This document shows positions 27,096 to 38,200 of a stretch of 64,000 bases of DNA, piece by piece; positions within the stretch are counted from its first letter, which is position 1; each line of letters starts with the position of its first letter. Where the stretch lies: contig DAIDGV010000021.1 in the NCBI GenBank assembly GCA_027452205.1, forward strand, positions 1 through 64,000. Direction: 5' to 3'. Made by a program: the position numbers and the translations under genes. The stretch is from a candidate division FCPU426 bacterium. GTDB lineage: Bacteria > Oederibacteriota > Muellerivitia > Muellerivitales > Muellerivitaceae. The notes below the pieces were generated by a model. The model ran no database searches, had not been told where the DNA came from, and saw only the letters and a list, made by a program, of their open reading frames with translations.

Positions 27096-30000
27096 TTGAA
27101 GAAGGGGACCCGCAAGTCATTTTTGCCACGGACGGCCTTAAAATCGTTTTTGGTCCTGCTGTTCGGCGCTTGGACCGCCGCGTCCTACGCGGCCCCGACG
27201 ATCGGTACGGTCACGGCTAATGCCGGATCGGTCCCTCAATATAGTAAGTTCGAACTGACCTTTCCTATCACGACCTGGGCCACCAATCTTTTCGACCCGA
27301 ACCAGATCAGCGTCAGCGCCACCTTTACCGGGCCATCAGGCCAGACCTATGTCATCAACGGTTTTGCTTATCAAAATTACACCCGTTCGGGCAGCGTGAA
27401 TGGGCAGACCCTGTCCGCTTCCGGGCCGGTGGTCTGGAAGGTCCGCTTCGCCCCGCCTGTGACGGGTATTTGGTCCTACAGCTTGAGCGCGACGGACACG
27501 GGCGGCACCTCCACCCAGCCGGGCGGTACTTTTCAAGCGACGGCCGGCTCGAACCACGGGTTCGTGTCGGTCTCTTCTTTTGACGCCCGTTATTTCACCT
27601 TTAGCGACGGCACCGCCTTTTTTCCGGTGGGTGAGAACATGACTTGGGACAATGACGCCAATGGCAAGAGCGACAATACCTATTGTTACGATAATTACCT
27701 GTCCAAGTTGGCCGCCCAGGGCGGCAACTATGTGCGCATCTGGATGGCCAATTATGGTTTCGGTATCGAGAACAATACTTTAGGTAGTTATGACATGGAC
27801 AAGGCCTGGGCCTTGGACGAGGTCTTCAATACCGCCGAAAGCGATAACCTCTACATCCAACTTTGCCTGAACGCGGCGGTCCAATTCGACCCGAACAATA
27901 ATTTCTCGTCCAACCCCTATAACTCCGCCAATGGTGGGCCTTTGAGCAGCGCAGATGCGGTTTGGGCCAACACGACGGCCCAACAGTATATGAGCCAACG
28001 CTGGCGCTACATTACCGCTCGCTGGGGTTATTCGACCTCTTTGATGGATTATGAATTGTTCAACGAAGTAGACGATTCCTATAACTACTCAGCGCACATG
28101 ACCAATGACATCCCCAATTGGCACGCGAACAACAAGAACATCCTTAACAGCCTTAACCCCCAAAAGCACATGGTCGCTACCAGCTTTTCAACCTGGAACC
28201 TGGCCAATCAAAACTTGACCTGGGCAAACATGGATTTCACCCAGACCCACCAATATGACAACAGCGATGAAGCGGTGATGATGCAGAACTCCGTGCCTTA
28301 TTACGAGAACAGCGCTAACGGAAAGTATGCGCCCTTCTTCGCCGGGGAAATGGGCACGACCTGGAATTGGACGGGCCCGTCCGAACAGACCGAAGACCCG
28401 AATGGTCTGGCGATCCATAACGTGAACTGGGGTTCTTTGATGACCAATGCCGCCGGGGGCGGGTTCATTTGGTGGTGGGACAGCTATGTGGATCCCTATA
28501 ACCACTATCCCCAATGGAAGGGTATCTCGGCTTTTGTAGCGGGGGAGGACCTGGATAAAAGGGGTTATTCGGCCCAGTCGGTCACGCCGGGCAATGCCAA
28601 TGGGCAGCCCCTGCGCTGCCTCTATTTAAGGGGCAGTCAAAAGGTCCTGGGATGGGTCCAAAACACCAATAACGAGTGGTATGCCCAATATAACAACGGG
28701 GCCAGCGTGGGCAGTTCGCCCGCCCCCACGGTGCAATTGACGGGTTTGAGCCCCAATGGGAATTGGCAATTGCAATGGTGGAACACCAGCACCGGCGCGA
28801 TCTATCAAACCACCACCGCCATGGTCTCGGGTGGGACAGCCAATCTGGCGGTGCCGGCCATGAGCGGCACCAACCCGGATTGGGCCTTTAAATTGATTTC
28901 GGCCCCGGTGACCGCTTCCACTTGGAGGGTGGTAGCTGGGGGAAACCAATATACGGATTCACAAGGAAACGTTTGGAGCGCGGATACCCAATATATCGGC
29001 GGTTCTACCGCTGCCTCGACCAACGCCATTGCGGGCGCCTTGCCGGGCTCGGGGGACCAAGCTCTTTATCAGACCGAGCGTTGGGGTAGTCCCTTCCAAT
29101 ATGTCTTCAATGTGCCCGCTGGGTCCTATCAGGTCACTTTGAAGTTCGCCGAGACCAAGTGGACCGCCGCGGGCCAGCGGGTCTTCAATGTTTCCGTTAA
29201 CGGCAATACGGTCCTGGCCAATTTCGACATATATGCTGCCGCGGGCGGCGCGAACAAAGGGGTTGATGAGATTTTCAACTCCATCAGCGGTAACGGGGGC
29301 GCGGTCACTATTACCCTTGGCCCGGCCAGCGTGGATAATGCCAAGGTTGACGCCATCCAGGTCATCCCTCAACCAGCCCTCTTGACGCCGACGAACACGC
29401 CCACGGCCACCGCGACTTGGACCCTGACCAGCATACCGACCAAAACCTTTACCCTGACGCCGACCTTCACGCCGGTGGTCAGCAACAACAAGCCACCTTA
29501 TCCAGTGGTTTGCTATGTCAACCATACCAACAAGGCCAGCGCCACGAGCCTGGCCGGGTCCAGCGGCCCGGCGATCAATTGGACGACCGATGTGCCCTGG
29601 AAGGATATAACGGTCGTTGTCGACGCTTTTTTAAATCCCAATTCCAACGATACTTTTAGTAATGCCGGGGCACAAGGTGCCGCGTTGATCAATCCCGCGC
29701 ACTCGAACGGGGTTCGCTGTTGTGTGGCTTTAACGGCCGGGTCTTTGGCGACCCTTTGTTTACCCGCCAACCAGGCCGCTTTCGCTTCGGCAGTGACCGC
29801 GATGATGATGCAGAGTAACTATGATGGCGTGGAAGTGGACTGGGAAGTGACGGGCGCGGCGACGCAGGCCAACGCCACGAATATGATGGTCGCTTTGTAT
29901 AACGCCATCAAAGCCCTGCCGAATTCCAGTGTTGATGGAAAGCCCCGAACGCTTTCCTTCACGACCAATCCGGCTTATTCCAATATCTATAATATGACCA

Positions 30001-32015
30001 CCTTGGGGAATTACACGGACTGGTGTTTCTATATGGGCTATGACTGGTACGACAATCCCGCCAGTTACGCCAACGGCCCCCTGAACGGCGTCAATCCCAG
30101 TATCGCCGGGAACATCCAAAGTTTGACCAATGGGAGCCAATGGAGCTACCCGATCAGCAAGATGATCCTAGGTTGTCCCCTTTATACGAATGACTACAAC
30201 GCCGGTACTTATTATGACGTGCTTTCCATCCTGCATCTGGGGACCCCCGGCGCTTATAACACCTCCTATGCGGAGCAGGCCTATACGGCCCCCGACGGCA
30301 ATACGGTCTATGTAGATACGGCCCAAAGCTATTGCGACAAGATCAATTGGGCCTTGGGCTCGGGTTTGAAGGGAATCGGTCTGTGGGATATGGCACAAGC
30401 CCTGCCTTATACGGACAGCCTGGTCGGGCCGATCTGGAACACCATCGCCGGGCAAGCGGCCTGCCTGAATTTGGGTCCCACGGCGACGCCTACCAAGACT
30501 GCCACGCCCATCGTGGTCGCTACTTGGCGGATCAACGCCGGCGGTCCACAATATACGGATAGCCAGGGCAACGTCTGGTCGGCGGATACCCAGTACGCAG
30601 GCGGCACTACCGCCTCCACGACCAATGCGGTCTCGGGAGCTTTGCCGGGCGCCGCAGACCAGACGCTCTATCAGACCGAGCGTTACGGTGATCCTTTCAG
30701 CTATAGCTTCAACGTGCCGGCCGGGGCTTACCAGATCACCCTGAAGTTCGCGGAGACCTATTGGACCGCAGCGGGTCAGCGAGTCTTCAATGTTTCGGTC
30801 AACGGTACGACGGTCCTGACGAATTTTGATATCTTCAAGACCGCCGGGGCCATGAACAAGGCGGTGGATGAGGTGTTCAATAACATCGCTCCGTCGGGCG
30901 GGACCATTACCATTACCCTGGGTTCGGCTAGCGTGGATAACGCCAAGGTGGACGCCATCCAGATCATCCCGCAAGCTGCCACGCCGACCAACACGCCGAC
31001 GATGACGGCTTCCAAGACCCTGACGGCCACCAGCACGCCGACGTCCACGATGACGATGACCTCGACGGCGACGACGGCATCGACCAGCACCAATACCTCG
31101 ACGATGACGGCCACGGGCACGAATACGGTGGTGAACACGTCCACCTCAACGAGCAGTCCGACAGTGACCGTGACGGGTTCCTTCACTCCAGTGATGACTG
31201 CGACCCCGACCATGACCAACACCGCTACATCGACGGCGATGAACACGACAACCCGGACCAGCACGAATAGTCCGGTCAATACGTCAACACCGACGATGAC
31301 CCATACCTCTACCTCGACCAGAACCAATACCCCGATCTACACCGCCACTCCTACTTTCAGCTTTACGCCGACTAAGACCTGGACAACGGTATTCACGGTG
31401 ACGAGCACCGCCACCAACACCACGACGCCAACTTTGACGTCGACCTTCACTTTTACGGCGACCAAGGTGCCCTTTACCTCGACCCCCACCAAGTCTTTGA
31501 CCTCAACACCGAGCTGGACCGGTACGCCGACCCGAACGGCGACGCCTGCCAGCGCTTGCGCGGGAATTCCCGAATGGAACGGTAATTTCATCGCTTATTC
31601 CATCGGACAGAAAGTGCAGTACAACGGCGAGGAGTATCAGTGCATCCAGGCGCATAGCTCCGAATCGACCTGGGAACCGAATATCGTTCCGGCCTTGTGG
31701 AAGGACTTGGGTCCTTGCGGAAGTTCAGCACCGGCCGCCGTAGTTGCTTCGGCTCCGGTCGCTTATCCCAATCCGGCGACGGGGGATAGCACGACGATCG
31801 CCTTGCCCATGGCGACGGCCAGCCAAGTGAGCGTGCAAATCTATACGGTGGCCATGCGGTTGGTCCGGACGATCAATGTTGGGCAGGTCAACGGCGAGAA
31901 CGTGACCTTGCGGCTGGTGGATAAAGGCGGGGTCCAATTGGCGAATGGGATCTATTACTTCCGTGTCCAAGCCAATGGTCAGGGCTGGACGGTGAAAGTG
32001 CTCATTCTTAGGTAA
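27096..32015 (+). CDS. Giant secreted two-enzyme protein: DUF5060/GH-A glycosidase plus GH18, two malectins, CBM5/12, sorting domain
   Basis: 1639 aa from a TTG with AAGGGGGA just upstream. Signal peptide about 1-33. A DUF5060-like beta domain (34-150) precedes a GH-A clan barrel (150-500) with YELFNEVDD (acid/base Glu324) and FFAGEMG (nucleophile Glu418). Then come malectin 1 (607-757) and a second catalytic barrel of GH18 type (about 802-1128). In its motif DGVEVDWE (910-917) the second Asp is Glu, while Asp915 and Glu917 remain. Malectin 2 (1139-1293), a Thr/Ser linker (1297-1485), CBM5/12 (1487-1540) and a sorting domain (1553-1639) complete it. The two malectins are close paralogues, suggesting internal duplication. 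The first barrel's substrate is unknown. The gene is divergent from an AraC regulator. Confidence 0.85.
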   Translation: MKKGTRKSFLPRTALKSFLVLLFGAWTAASYAAPTIGTVTANAGSVPQYSKFELTFPITTWATNLFDPNQISVSATFTGPSGQTYVINGFAYQNYTRSGSVNGQTLSASGPVVWKVRFAPPVTGIWSYSLSATDTGGTSTQPGGTFQATAGSNHGFVSVSSFDARYFTFSDGTAFFPVGENMTWDNDANGKSDNTYCYDNYLSKLAAQGGNYVRIWMANYGFGIENNTLGSYDMDKAWALDEVFNTAESDNLYIQLCLNAAVQFDPNNNFSSNPYNSANGGPLSSADAVWANTTAQQYMSQRWRYITARWGYSTSLMDYELFNEVDDSYNYSAHMTNDIPNWHANNKNILNSLNPQKHMVATSFSTWNLANQNLTWANMDFTQTHQYDNSDEAVMMQNSVPYYENSANGKYAPFFAGEMGTTWNWTGPSEQTEDPNGLAIHNVNWGSLMTNAAGGGFIWWWDSYVDPYNHYPQWKGISAFVAGEDLDKRGYSAQSVTPGNANGQPLRCLYLRGSQKVLGWVQNTNNEWYAQYNNGASVGSSPAPTVQLTGLSPNGNWQLQWWNTSTGAIYQTTTAMVSGGTANLAVPAMSGTNPDWAFKLISAPVTASTWRVVAGGNQYTDSQGNVWSADTQYIGGSTAASTNAIAGALPGSGDQALYQTERWGSPFQYVFNVPAGSYQVTLKFAETKWTAAGQRVFNVSVNGNTVLANFDIYAAAGGANKGVDEIFNSISGNGGAVTITLGPASVDNAKVDAIQVIPQPALLTPTNTPTATATWTLTSIPTKTFTLTPTFTPVVSNNKPPYPVVCYVNHTNKASATSLAGSSGPAINWTTDVPWKDITVVVDAFLNPNSNDTFSNAGAQGAALINPAHSNGVRCCVALTAGSLATLCLPANQAAFASAVTAMMMQSNYDGVEVDWEVTGAATQANATNMMVALYNAIKALPNSSVDGKPRTLSFTTNPAYSNIYNMTTLGNYTDWCFYMGYDWYDNPASYANGPLNGVNPSIAGNIQSLTNGSQWSYPISKMILGCPLYTNDYNAGTYYDVLSILHLGTPGAYNTSYAEQAYTAPDGNTVYVDTAQSYCDKINWALGSGLKGIGLWDMAQALPYTDSLVGPIWNTIAGQAACLNLGPTATPTKTATPIVVATWRINAGGPQYTDSQGNVWSADTQYAGGTTASTTNAVSGALPGAADQTLYQTERYGDPFSYSFNVPAGAYQITLKFAETYWTAAGQRVFNVSVNGTTVLTNFDIFKTAGAMNKAVDEVFNNIAPSGGTITITLGSASVDNAKVDAIQIIPQAATPTNTPTMTASKTLTATSTPTSTMTMTSTATTASTSTNTSTMTATGTNTVVNTSTSTSSPTVTVTGSFTPVMTATPTMTNTATSTAMNTTTRTSTNSPVNTSTPTMTHTSTSTRTNTPIYTATPTFSFTPTKTWTTVFTVTSTATNTTTPTLTSTFTFTATKVPFTSTPTKSLTSTPSWTGTPTRTATPASACAGIPEWNGNFIAYSIGQKVQYNGEEYQCIQAHSSESTWEPNIVPALWKDLGPCGSSAPAAVVASAPVAYPNPATGDSTTIALPMATASQVSVQIYTVAMRLVRTINVGQVNGENVTLRLVDKGGVQLANGIYYFRVQANGQGWTVKVLILR

Positions 32016-32149
32016 CCCGAGCCGGCAAGAACATGGGACCTTCGGGCTCTATGATCTATATCATCATGATTTTCGCCATACTCCGACATAATTATTTCTT
32101 GCTTTCAAACGACCCGGAGCGCCGTTCTTGGGTCAGAATGAGGAAATAA

Positions 32150-33604
32150 ATGAAAGAACCAATGATCATCCAAGGCGGTATGGGAGTTGCGGTCTCGAAC
32201 TGGCGGCTGGCCAGGGCGGTTTCCAAGGAGGGGCAGTTGGGGGTTGTTTCAGGAACGGCCCTGGACAATGTGATGGCCCGCCGGCTGCAAATGGGGGACC
32301 TGGACGGATCCACCCGCCGGGCAATGGAAAAGTTCCCGGACCAAGAGATCGTCCGCCAGCTATTGGCCCGTTACTACATTCCGGGTGGCAAGGCGCCCGA
32401 AGCGCCTTTTAAACCCGTTACCCTTTATTCGCTACATCCTCCCAAAGAACTGGTGGAATTGACCATGGTCGGCAATTTTGTCGAGGTTTATCTGGCCAAA
32501 GAAGGGCATCCGGGCAAGGTGGGGGTCAACTTGCTGGAAAAGATACAGCTTCCGACCTTGCCGTCGCTCTACGGCGCCATGTTGGCGGGTGTCGATTATG
32601 TGTTGATGGGAGCGGGCATTCCCCGGACCATTCCCGGCATTTTAGACCAGTTGGCTACCCACCAAGCCGTCTCCATGAAGGTGCAAGTGCAAGGCGCGGC
32701 GATGGAGGACGATTTCCAAGTGACTTTTGATCCGGCGGACTATCTCCAAGACCGGACCAAACCCCTGAATCGGCCCAAGTTCATCGCCATCGTCGCATCC
32801 GAGGTGTTGGCACTGACCCTGGCGAAAAAGTCCTCGGGACAAGTGGATGGGTTCGTCATTGAGGGACCTACCGCGGGCGGGCATAACGCCCCGCCGCGTG
32901 GAGCGATGACCTTGGATGAAAAAGGCGAACCGATCTATGGTCCCAAGGACGAGGTGGATAAGAAGGCTTTCGTGAAGTTGGGACGGCCCTTTTGGCTGGC
33001 GGGTTCCTACGCGGACCCCAAAAAGGTAAAAGAAGCGTTGGAACAGGGCGCTTCCGGGGTGCAGGTGGGAACGGTTTTCGCCTATTGCGAGGAATCGGGG
33101 CTGACCGACGAACTCAAACAAAAGGTTTTCGAGGAGATAAGGCAGGGCCGGGAAGAGGTCTTTACGGACCCGAAGGCCTCGCCCACGGGTTTTCCATTCA
33201 AGATCGTGAAGGTGGCGGGAAGCGTTTCGGAAGAGTCGGAATATCTGGCCCGGCCCCGGCTTTGTGACCTGGGTTATTTGCGGGTGCTTTATAAAAGAAA
33301 GGACGGCACGGTTGGATACCGTTGTCCGGGGGAACCGAAAGAGATATTTCTTCAAAAAGAGGGGGATCCGGCGGAAATGCAGGGAAGAAAATGCATCTGC
33401 AATGGGCTGATGGCCAGTATCGGCTTCGGCCAGCACCAGCAGAACGGTTATGTGGAAAGACCTTTGGTCACATCGGGGAACGATCTGTATAAAGTCATCG
33501 AGTTCTTGAAAGGGGACAAGCTCTCCTATACCGCGGCGGATGTTATCCGTTATCTTTTGGGGATCATCTCGCTCGAAGCACCGGTGCCGGCGGTCGGGGG
33601 ATAA
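32150..33604 (+). CDS. Nitronate monooxygenase / 2-nitropropane dioxygenase family flavoprotein
   Basis: 484 aa, ATG preceded by GAGGAAATAA. It starts PMIIQGGMGVAVSNWRLARAVS, the standard opening of this FMN-dependent TIM-barrel family. GPTAGGHNAPPRG (about 245-257) is the conserved His/Gly region, and GASGVQVGTVFAYCEES (about 310-330) the phosphate-binding end. Family members oxidise alkyl nitronates or act as enoyl-ACP reductase-like or quinone reductases, so the substrate cannot be read from sequence. It is longer than the usual 320-380 aa because of a C-terminal region with several Cys (KCICNGLMAS), seen in one branch of the family. It lies 20 bp upstream of the YwiC-like gene and is likely cotranscribed. 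Confidence 0.8.
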   Translation: MKEPMIIQGGMGVAVSNWRLARAVSKEGQLGVVSGTALDNVMARRLQMGDLDGSTRRAMEKFPDQEIVRQLLARYYIPGGKAPEAPFKPVTLYSLHPPKELVELTMVGNFVEVYLAKEGHPGKVGVNLLEKIQLPTLPSLYGAMLAGVDYVLMGAGIPRTIPGILDQLATHQAVSMKVQVQGAAMEDDFQVTFDPADYLQDRTKPLNRPKFIAIVASEVLALTLAKKSSGQVDGFVIEGPTAGGHNAPPRGAMTLDEKGEPIYGPKDEVDKKAFVKLGRPFWLAGSYADPKKVKEALEQGASGVQVGTVFAYCEESGLTDELKQKVFEEIRQGREEVFTDPKASPTGFPFKIVKVAGSVSEESEYLARPRLCDLGYLRVLYKRKDGTVGYRCPGEPKEIFLQKEGDPAEMQGRKCICNGLMASIGFGQHQQNGYVERPLVTSGNDLYKVIEFLKGDKLSYTAADVIRYLLGIISLEAPVPAVGG

Positions 33605-33624
33605 GTTGTCCGAGGGGTTCAAGC

Positions 33625-34416
33625 ATGCTTCCTAAAGAACATGGTGCGTGGAACGCATTGGGGCTGTCCTTTTTAGCGGGATGGGCGGCTTTAGGAATTT
33701 GGTCCTTCCCGGGGGCGATGATCTGCCTTTTCTGGGGCGCCGGATTCTTGCTTCGTGGACCCATTTCCATTATTCGCCAATACCAAAAGGCGGATCCGCC
33801 CCGGGCTCGCCGGGCCAGGGTCTATTTAGGCTTCTTGTTATTGGTCTTGGGGTCTTCGGGCCCGCTGTTCATGATCACGGCCCCGCAAGCGGATCGTTAT
33901 TGGGTTCTTGGATTCGGTTTTCCGGTCGGTATCCTGGTCTTGATCCTTTCCGTTCTGAGAAGGAACTTACGGTCCATCCTTCCGGAAGTTTTTGGTTTTG
34001 CCGGCCTATGCGCTTTGGCGCCGGCGATCTATCTTTCGGCCCCCCAGACCGATCTTTCCAAAGCCGGGTGGATCTATGGTTCGGTCGCCGGTTATTTTGT
34101 CCTGGCGCTCTTCTATGTGAAGGTCCGGCAAAAATGGCTGGCCCTTTTCCGGCAAGGACATGAACTTTCCCCGAAAGAACGTCTTGCCCAAGGATGGCGG
34201 TTGGTGGCGCCTTACGCGTTGTGGGCCGTAGTGATCCATCATTCTTTTCCTGTGAGTTGGGTTTTGTTATCCGTTCCGGCTTTCGCGGTGACCCGGGTTT
34301 TGGGAGGCCTATTGTGGGGCCAAATGTCCCTGCCTCTCATGAAATTGGGTGTCCGGGAAATGACCCTTTCTTTCTTTTACCTATTCCTGGTCCTCTGGAC
34401 ACTGAAGTCCATATAA
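33625..34416 (+). CDS. YwiC-like integral membrane protein
   Basis: 263 aa, preceded by GAGGGG with 8-nt spacing. The N-terminus MLPKEHGAWNALGLSFLAGW carries the PKEHGAW signature of the YwiC family. About seven to eight hydrophobic helices follow. YwiC of Bacillus is encoded near nitrate-respiration genes, but its biochemical role is not established. Here it follows a flavoprotein gene by 20 bp, probably in one operon. No catalytic motif can be named beyond the conserved N-terminal EHG. Confidence 0.8.
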   Translation: MLPKEHGAWNALGLSFLAGWAALGIWSFPGAMICLFWGAGFLLRGPISIIRQYQKADPPRARRARVYLGFLLLVLGSSGPLFMITAPQADRYWVLGFGFPVGILVLILSVLRRNLRSILPEVFGFAGLCALAPAIYLSAPQTDLSKAGWIYGSVAGYFVLALFYVKVRQKWLALFRQGHELSPKERLAQGWRLVAPYALWAVVIHHSFPVSWVLLSVPAFAVTRVLGGLLWGQMSLPLMKLGVREMTLSFFYLFLVLWTLKSI

Positions 34417-34499
34417 AAGAAGATGCTTGTCCCTTGGATCGGGAGTGGGTGGCCCGGTAAAATCTTTCCAGCTTTCATCTCGTGATCAAGGAATGGGAT

Positions 34500-35060
34500 A
34501 TGGCGAACAACGACCTAAAGAATTGGGGCCCCTTGGCGGCCCTCGTCGGCAAGTGGGAAGGCATCAAAGGGGATGACACCGCGCCCTCAGATGACCGTGG
34601 CACGGAGAAAAACAAATACCGTGAAGTGGCGGTCTACGAAGCGATCGGCCCGGCGACCAACCACGAGCAACAACTTTACGGTCTGCGTTACAACATGATG
34701 GCCTGGCGCATCGGCGATGCCGATCCTTTTCATGAAGAGTTGGGTTATATGATGTGGGACGCGAAGGACGAACAGGTCATTCGCTGTGTCATGATCCCCC
34801 GAGGTGTGGCCATCGTATCGGGTGGCACGGTGAAGGCCGACGCCAAGAGGTTCCATTTATCAGCCAAGCTGGGTTCGGCCACCTATGGCATATCCTCAAA
34901 TATTTTCCTGGACCGGGAATTCAAGACCGTCGGTTACGAAGTGGATTACACGATCAACAGTGATGGGACCTTTACCTATGACCAGGATGTGCAGATCCAG
35001 ATCAAGGGGAAACCGGACCTTTTCCACCATAAGGACAGCAATACCCTTTATAAGATCTGA
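34500..35060 (+). CDS. Heme-binding beta-barrel (THAP4/nitrobindin-like, FABP-type) protein
   Basis: 186 aa from the ATG at 34500, chosen because AAGGA lies 8 nt upstream; a GTG 18 nt earlier is possible. The features are LAALVGKWEG near the start, YREVAVYEAIGPATNHEQ, LRYNMMAWR, FHEELGYMMWD and MIPRGVAIVSGG. This pattern is shared by small cytosolic beta-barrels annotated as THAP4-like heme-binding or FABP-family proteins. The family forms a ten-stranded barrel that can hold ferric heme and act on peroxynitrite or nitric oxide. No signal peptide. It is 83 bp after the YwiC-like gene and may belong to the same unit. Confidence 0.75.
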   Translation: MANNDLKNWGPLAALVGKWEGIKGDDTAPSDDRGTEKNKYREVAVYEAIGPATNHEQQLYGLRYNMMAWRIGDADPFHEELGYMMWDAKDEQVIRCVMIPRGVAIVSGGTVKADAKRFHLSAKLGSATYGISSNIFLDREFKTVGYEVDYTINSDGTFTYDQDVQIQIKGKPDLFHHKDSNTLYKI

Positions 35061-35155
35061 GACCCGATCCGAATTTTTTCGGGGCGAAAATAGGTTTTTT
35101 TGAACGATTTTTGGCACAAATGAAAGGCTCGCGGCCTGTCTTAAGGATTTCAGGG

Positions 35156-35189
35156 TAAAATTCCACCGCGGTATAAAGCTGGAATTTTA
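35156..35189 (+). promoter_or_regulatory. 10-bp hairpin in the leader of the S53 protease gene
   Basis: TAAAATTCCA (35156-35165) pairs perfectly with TGGAATTTTA (35180-35189) around a 14-nt loop. It is followed by TCTTTGAGGTCC, in which GAGG is the probable ribosome-binding site of the TTG-started gene at 35210. It differs in sequence from the three related leaders upstream of other surface genes. A regulatory role is inferred. Confidence 0.4.
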
Positions 35190-35209
35190 TCTTTGAGGTC
35201 CTTTTCTTT

Positions 35210-38200
35210 TTGAGCGATTCATTCTTTTATCCCTCATTACGATCGGTCCGCGGATATCTTGTCCGCGTTTCTTTCCTGCTTTTTTTCTTGAGCGGGCCAG
35301 TGGTATCCGCAGCGTCCCTCCATTTTTTCGAACATGCGAATTTGCCCAAGGACGTGCTGACCGCGACCCGGATGGAAAGGCTCTCGGCCAGTCGTCATCT
35401 TCATCTGACCATTGGTCTCCCCACGCGGGACCAGGCCAATATGCAAGCCCTGGTGGAGGCGATGTATGAAAAGGGGAATCCCCAATACCACCATTATTTG
35501 ACCCCGGATCAGTTCACGTCTTCCTTTGGACCGAGCGAAGCGGATTACCAAAAACTCACCGAATTCTTCAAAGGTAAAGGATTAACCATCGAGGGAACCT
35601 CGCCGGGCCGGGTGACCTTGAACGTGACCGGCCGGGTGGACCAGATCGAAAGAACCTTTCATGTCCATCTGCACAACTACCGCCGGGGCGATGGCAGTCA
35701 GTTCTTCGCGCCGGACGTGGAACCGTCGGTCGAGACCGAGGTGAACATCGCCCGGGTCGGCGGATTGGATAATGCCCACCCGGCGATCCCATTGGTACAC
35801 AACACCGGGGGCGGAGCCCTTTCGGACCTGGCGCCCAATGGAACGGGGACCTCGGGCGCGGAGTGGGGCAATGATATCCGGACCGCTTATATCCCCGGGG
35901 TAGCCCTGACCGGCGCGGGACAGACCATCGCCATCGTTTCCCAAGAGGCTTATCTTCCCAGCGACGTTTCGACCTACTGCACGGATACGGGCATCGCTTT
36001 GGCCAGCACGCAGAATGTGACCTGCGGATCCTATTCAAATTTACAGAACGACACTCAAGAAATGACCCTCGACATGGAAATGGCGAACACCATGGCCCCG
36101 GGCGCTTTCATCACCGCCTATATCGGCGATGATTTCGACGCCATCCTCAGCCAGATCGCTAGTGACGGCACCGCCTATCAGGTCACCTCCTCTTATGGCT
36201 TTACGGCGGATACAGTGACGATCTCTTTGTTGACCCAGTTGGCCCTTCAAGGGCAATCCTATTTGAATGCGGCGGGTGATGGCGGTTCCTATGTGAATGG
36301 CGCGCAAGATACCAACAATTCCACGGTCAAAGCAGCGTCCCTCACGGGCACGGTCATGGACCAGTCCCTGGTGACGGTGGTAGGCGGGACCGCGATGACA
36401 TTGACCGGGACCGGCACCGCCTATGGCGGCGAAGTGGTCTGGAACGATACGACCGCGGTGGAGACCACGCATATGACGACCGGGTCCGGTGGCGGACGTA
36501 GCGCGGACACCAGTATCCCTTCCTATCAATCCGTAGTCTCGATGGCGACCAATAATGGCTCGACGACCAAACGGAATATCCCTGATGTGGCCTGCCTAGC
36601 CTATGGCATCCAAATCGTTTGGAATGGTGCGATCACCCCTTTCATAGAAGGGACCAGTGCCGCGGCACCTTTATGGGCAGGTTTTATCGCCCTAGTGAAC
36701 GAACAGGCCGTGAATGCCTCCAAACCGCCGGTCGGGTTCCTGAATCCCAGTCTTTATGCCATTGGAGAGAGCGGGAATTATAGTTCTGATTTCCATGACA
36801 TCACCGTTGGTAATAACGATATGACGGGCTCGGCCCCGACCCAGTATTCGGCTGTGGCGGGTTATGACCTGGCCACGGGCTGGGGCACGATGAAGGGGCA
36901 GGCGCTCATCAATGACCTGATCACCAATTATGTGGCCCCGACGGCCACCATTACCCCCTCGCCGACCAACACCCCGGGCGGCTGCGGCAGTAACCCGGGC
37001 TCCAGTTGGACCCAATTGCATAACGTCATCGTCTCGGGCCAGGGCGGGGGAGCTTTCGATATCCACGACGGCAATGGTCCGGAGCCGGTCGTGATCGGAG
37101 GTCTCGACGCCGGCGTGAGCGTTCTTTACGCTTATCCAGGAGGAGGCGCCAGTTTGGGAGCGACGCAGATCACGGTCGCGCCGGTAACAATGAGGACCAA
37201 TTATGATGTGGTCAATTTCAACGGTTGGACCTGGGTCGTTGGCGGATTGAGCGGTTCTACCTACATGAACGATGTTTGGCGGACCTGGGACGGCGTGGAT
37301 TACGCTAAGGTGACCGGATCAGCGGCTTTCGCGGGTCGGGACAACTTTGGCCTAGTGGTCTACAACAACAAGCTTTGGGTCATCGGGGGGCAAACGGCCA
37401 CCGGTACGGTGGTCAATGATGTTTGGTCTTCGCCGGATGGCATTACTTGGACCCGGGCGACATCGAGCGCGGCCTTTTCGGCCCGGCAGCTGCTGAGCGC
37501 GGTGGTCTTCAACGGTCAAATGTGGGTGATGGGCGGGAAGAATTCCGGCGGCACGATGCTCAATGACGTTTACAACTCGACCGACGGGGTAAATTGGACG
37601 GCGGTGTCAGGAAGCGCCTTTACGGCCCGGGAAGCGGCCCTGGTCACGGTCTGCGGAAATGACCTTTGGCTCATCGGCGGCTCCAGCAACGGAACCTCTG
37701 GTCTGACGGATGTTTGGGTATCGGAAGATGGCGGCAACTGGACGAAGGAAACCAACGCGGCGGGATTCGGCGCATCGGTGACCGAATACGCAGCCTGCGC
37801 CTTCTCTTATAGCGGCAATGTTTGGGTCATGGGCTCCAATGGCACTTACACATCCAGCTGTTGCGCTTTACCTACTTACACGCCCACCCAAACCTCGACG
37901 CGTACCTCGACCTCGACCCAGACAGCCACCAACACGGCCACCAAGACCGCCAGCCAGACATCGACCGGCACGGCTACCAATACTGCTACCAATAGCACTA
38001 CTGCCACGGCGACCAGCACGGGGACCAATACCGGGACAAACACGTCGACCCAAACCTCGACCAGTACGGCGACCAATACAGAAACGGTCACGGAAACCCA
38101 AACGAACACCTCGACCAATAGCTCGACCAACACCCCAACTTATACCGGCACTAATACGGCGACCAGTACTGTCACTAATACCCAGACCGTTACTGAAAGT

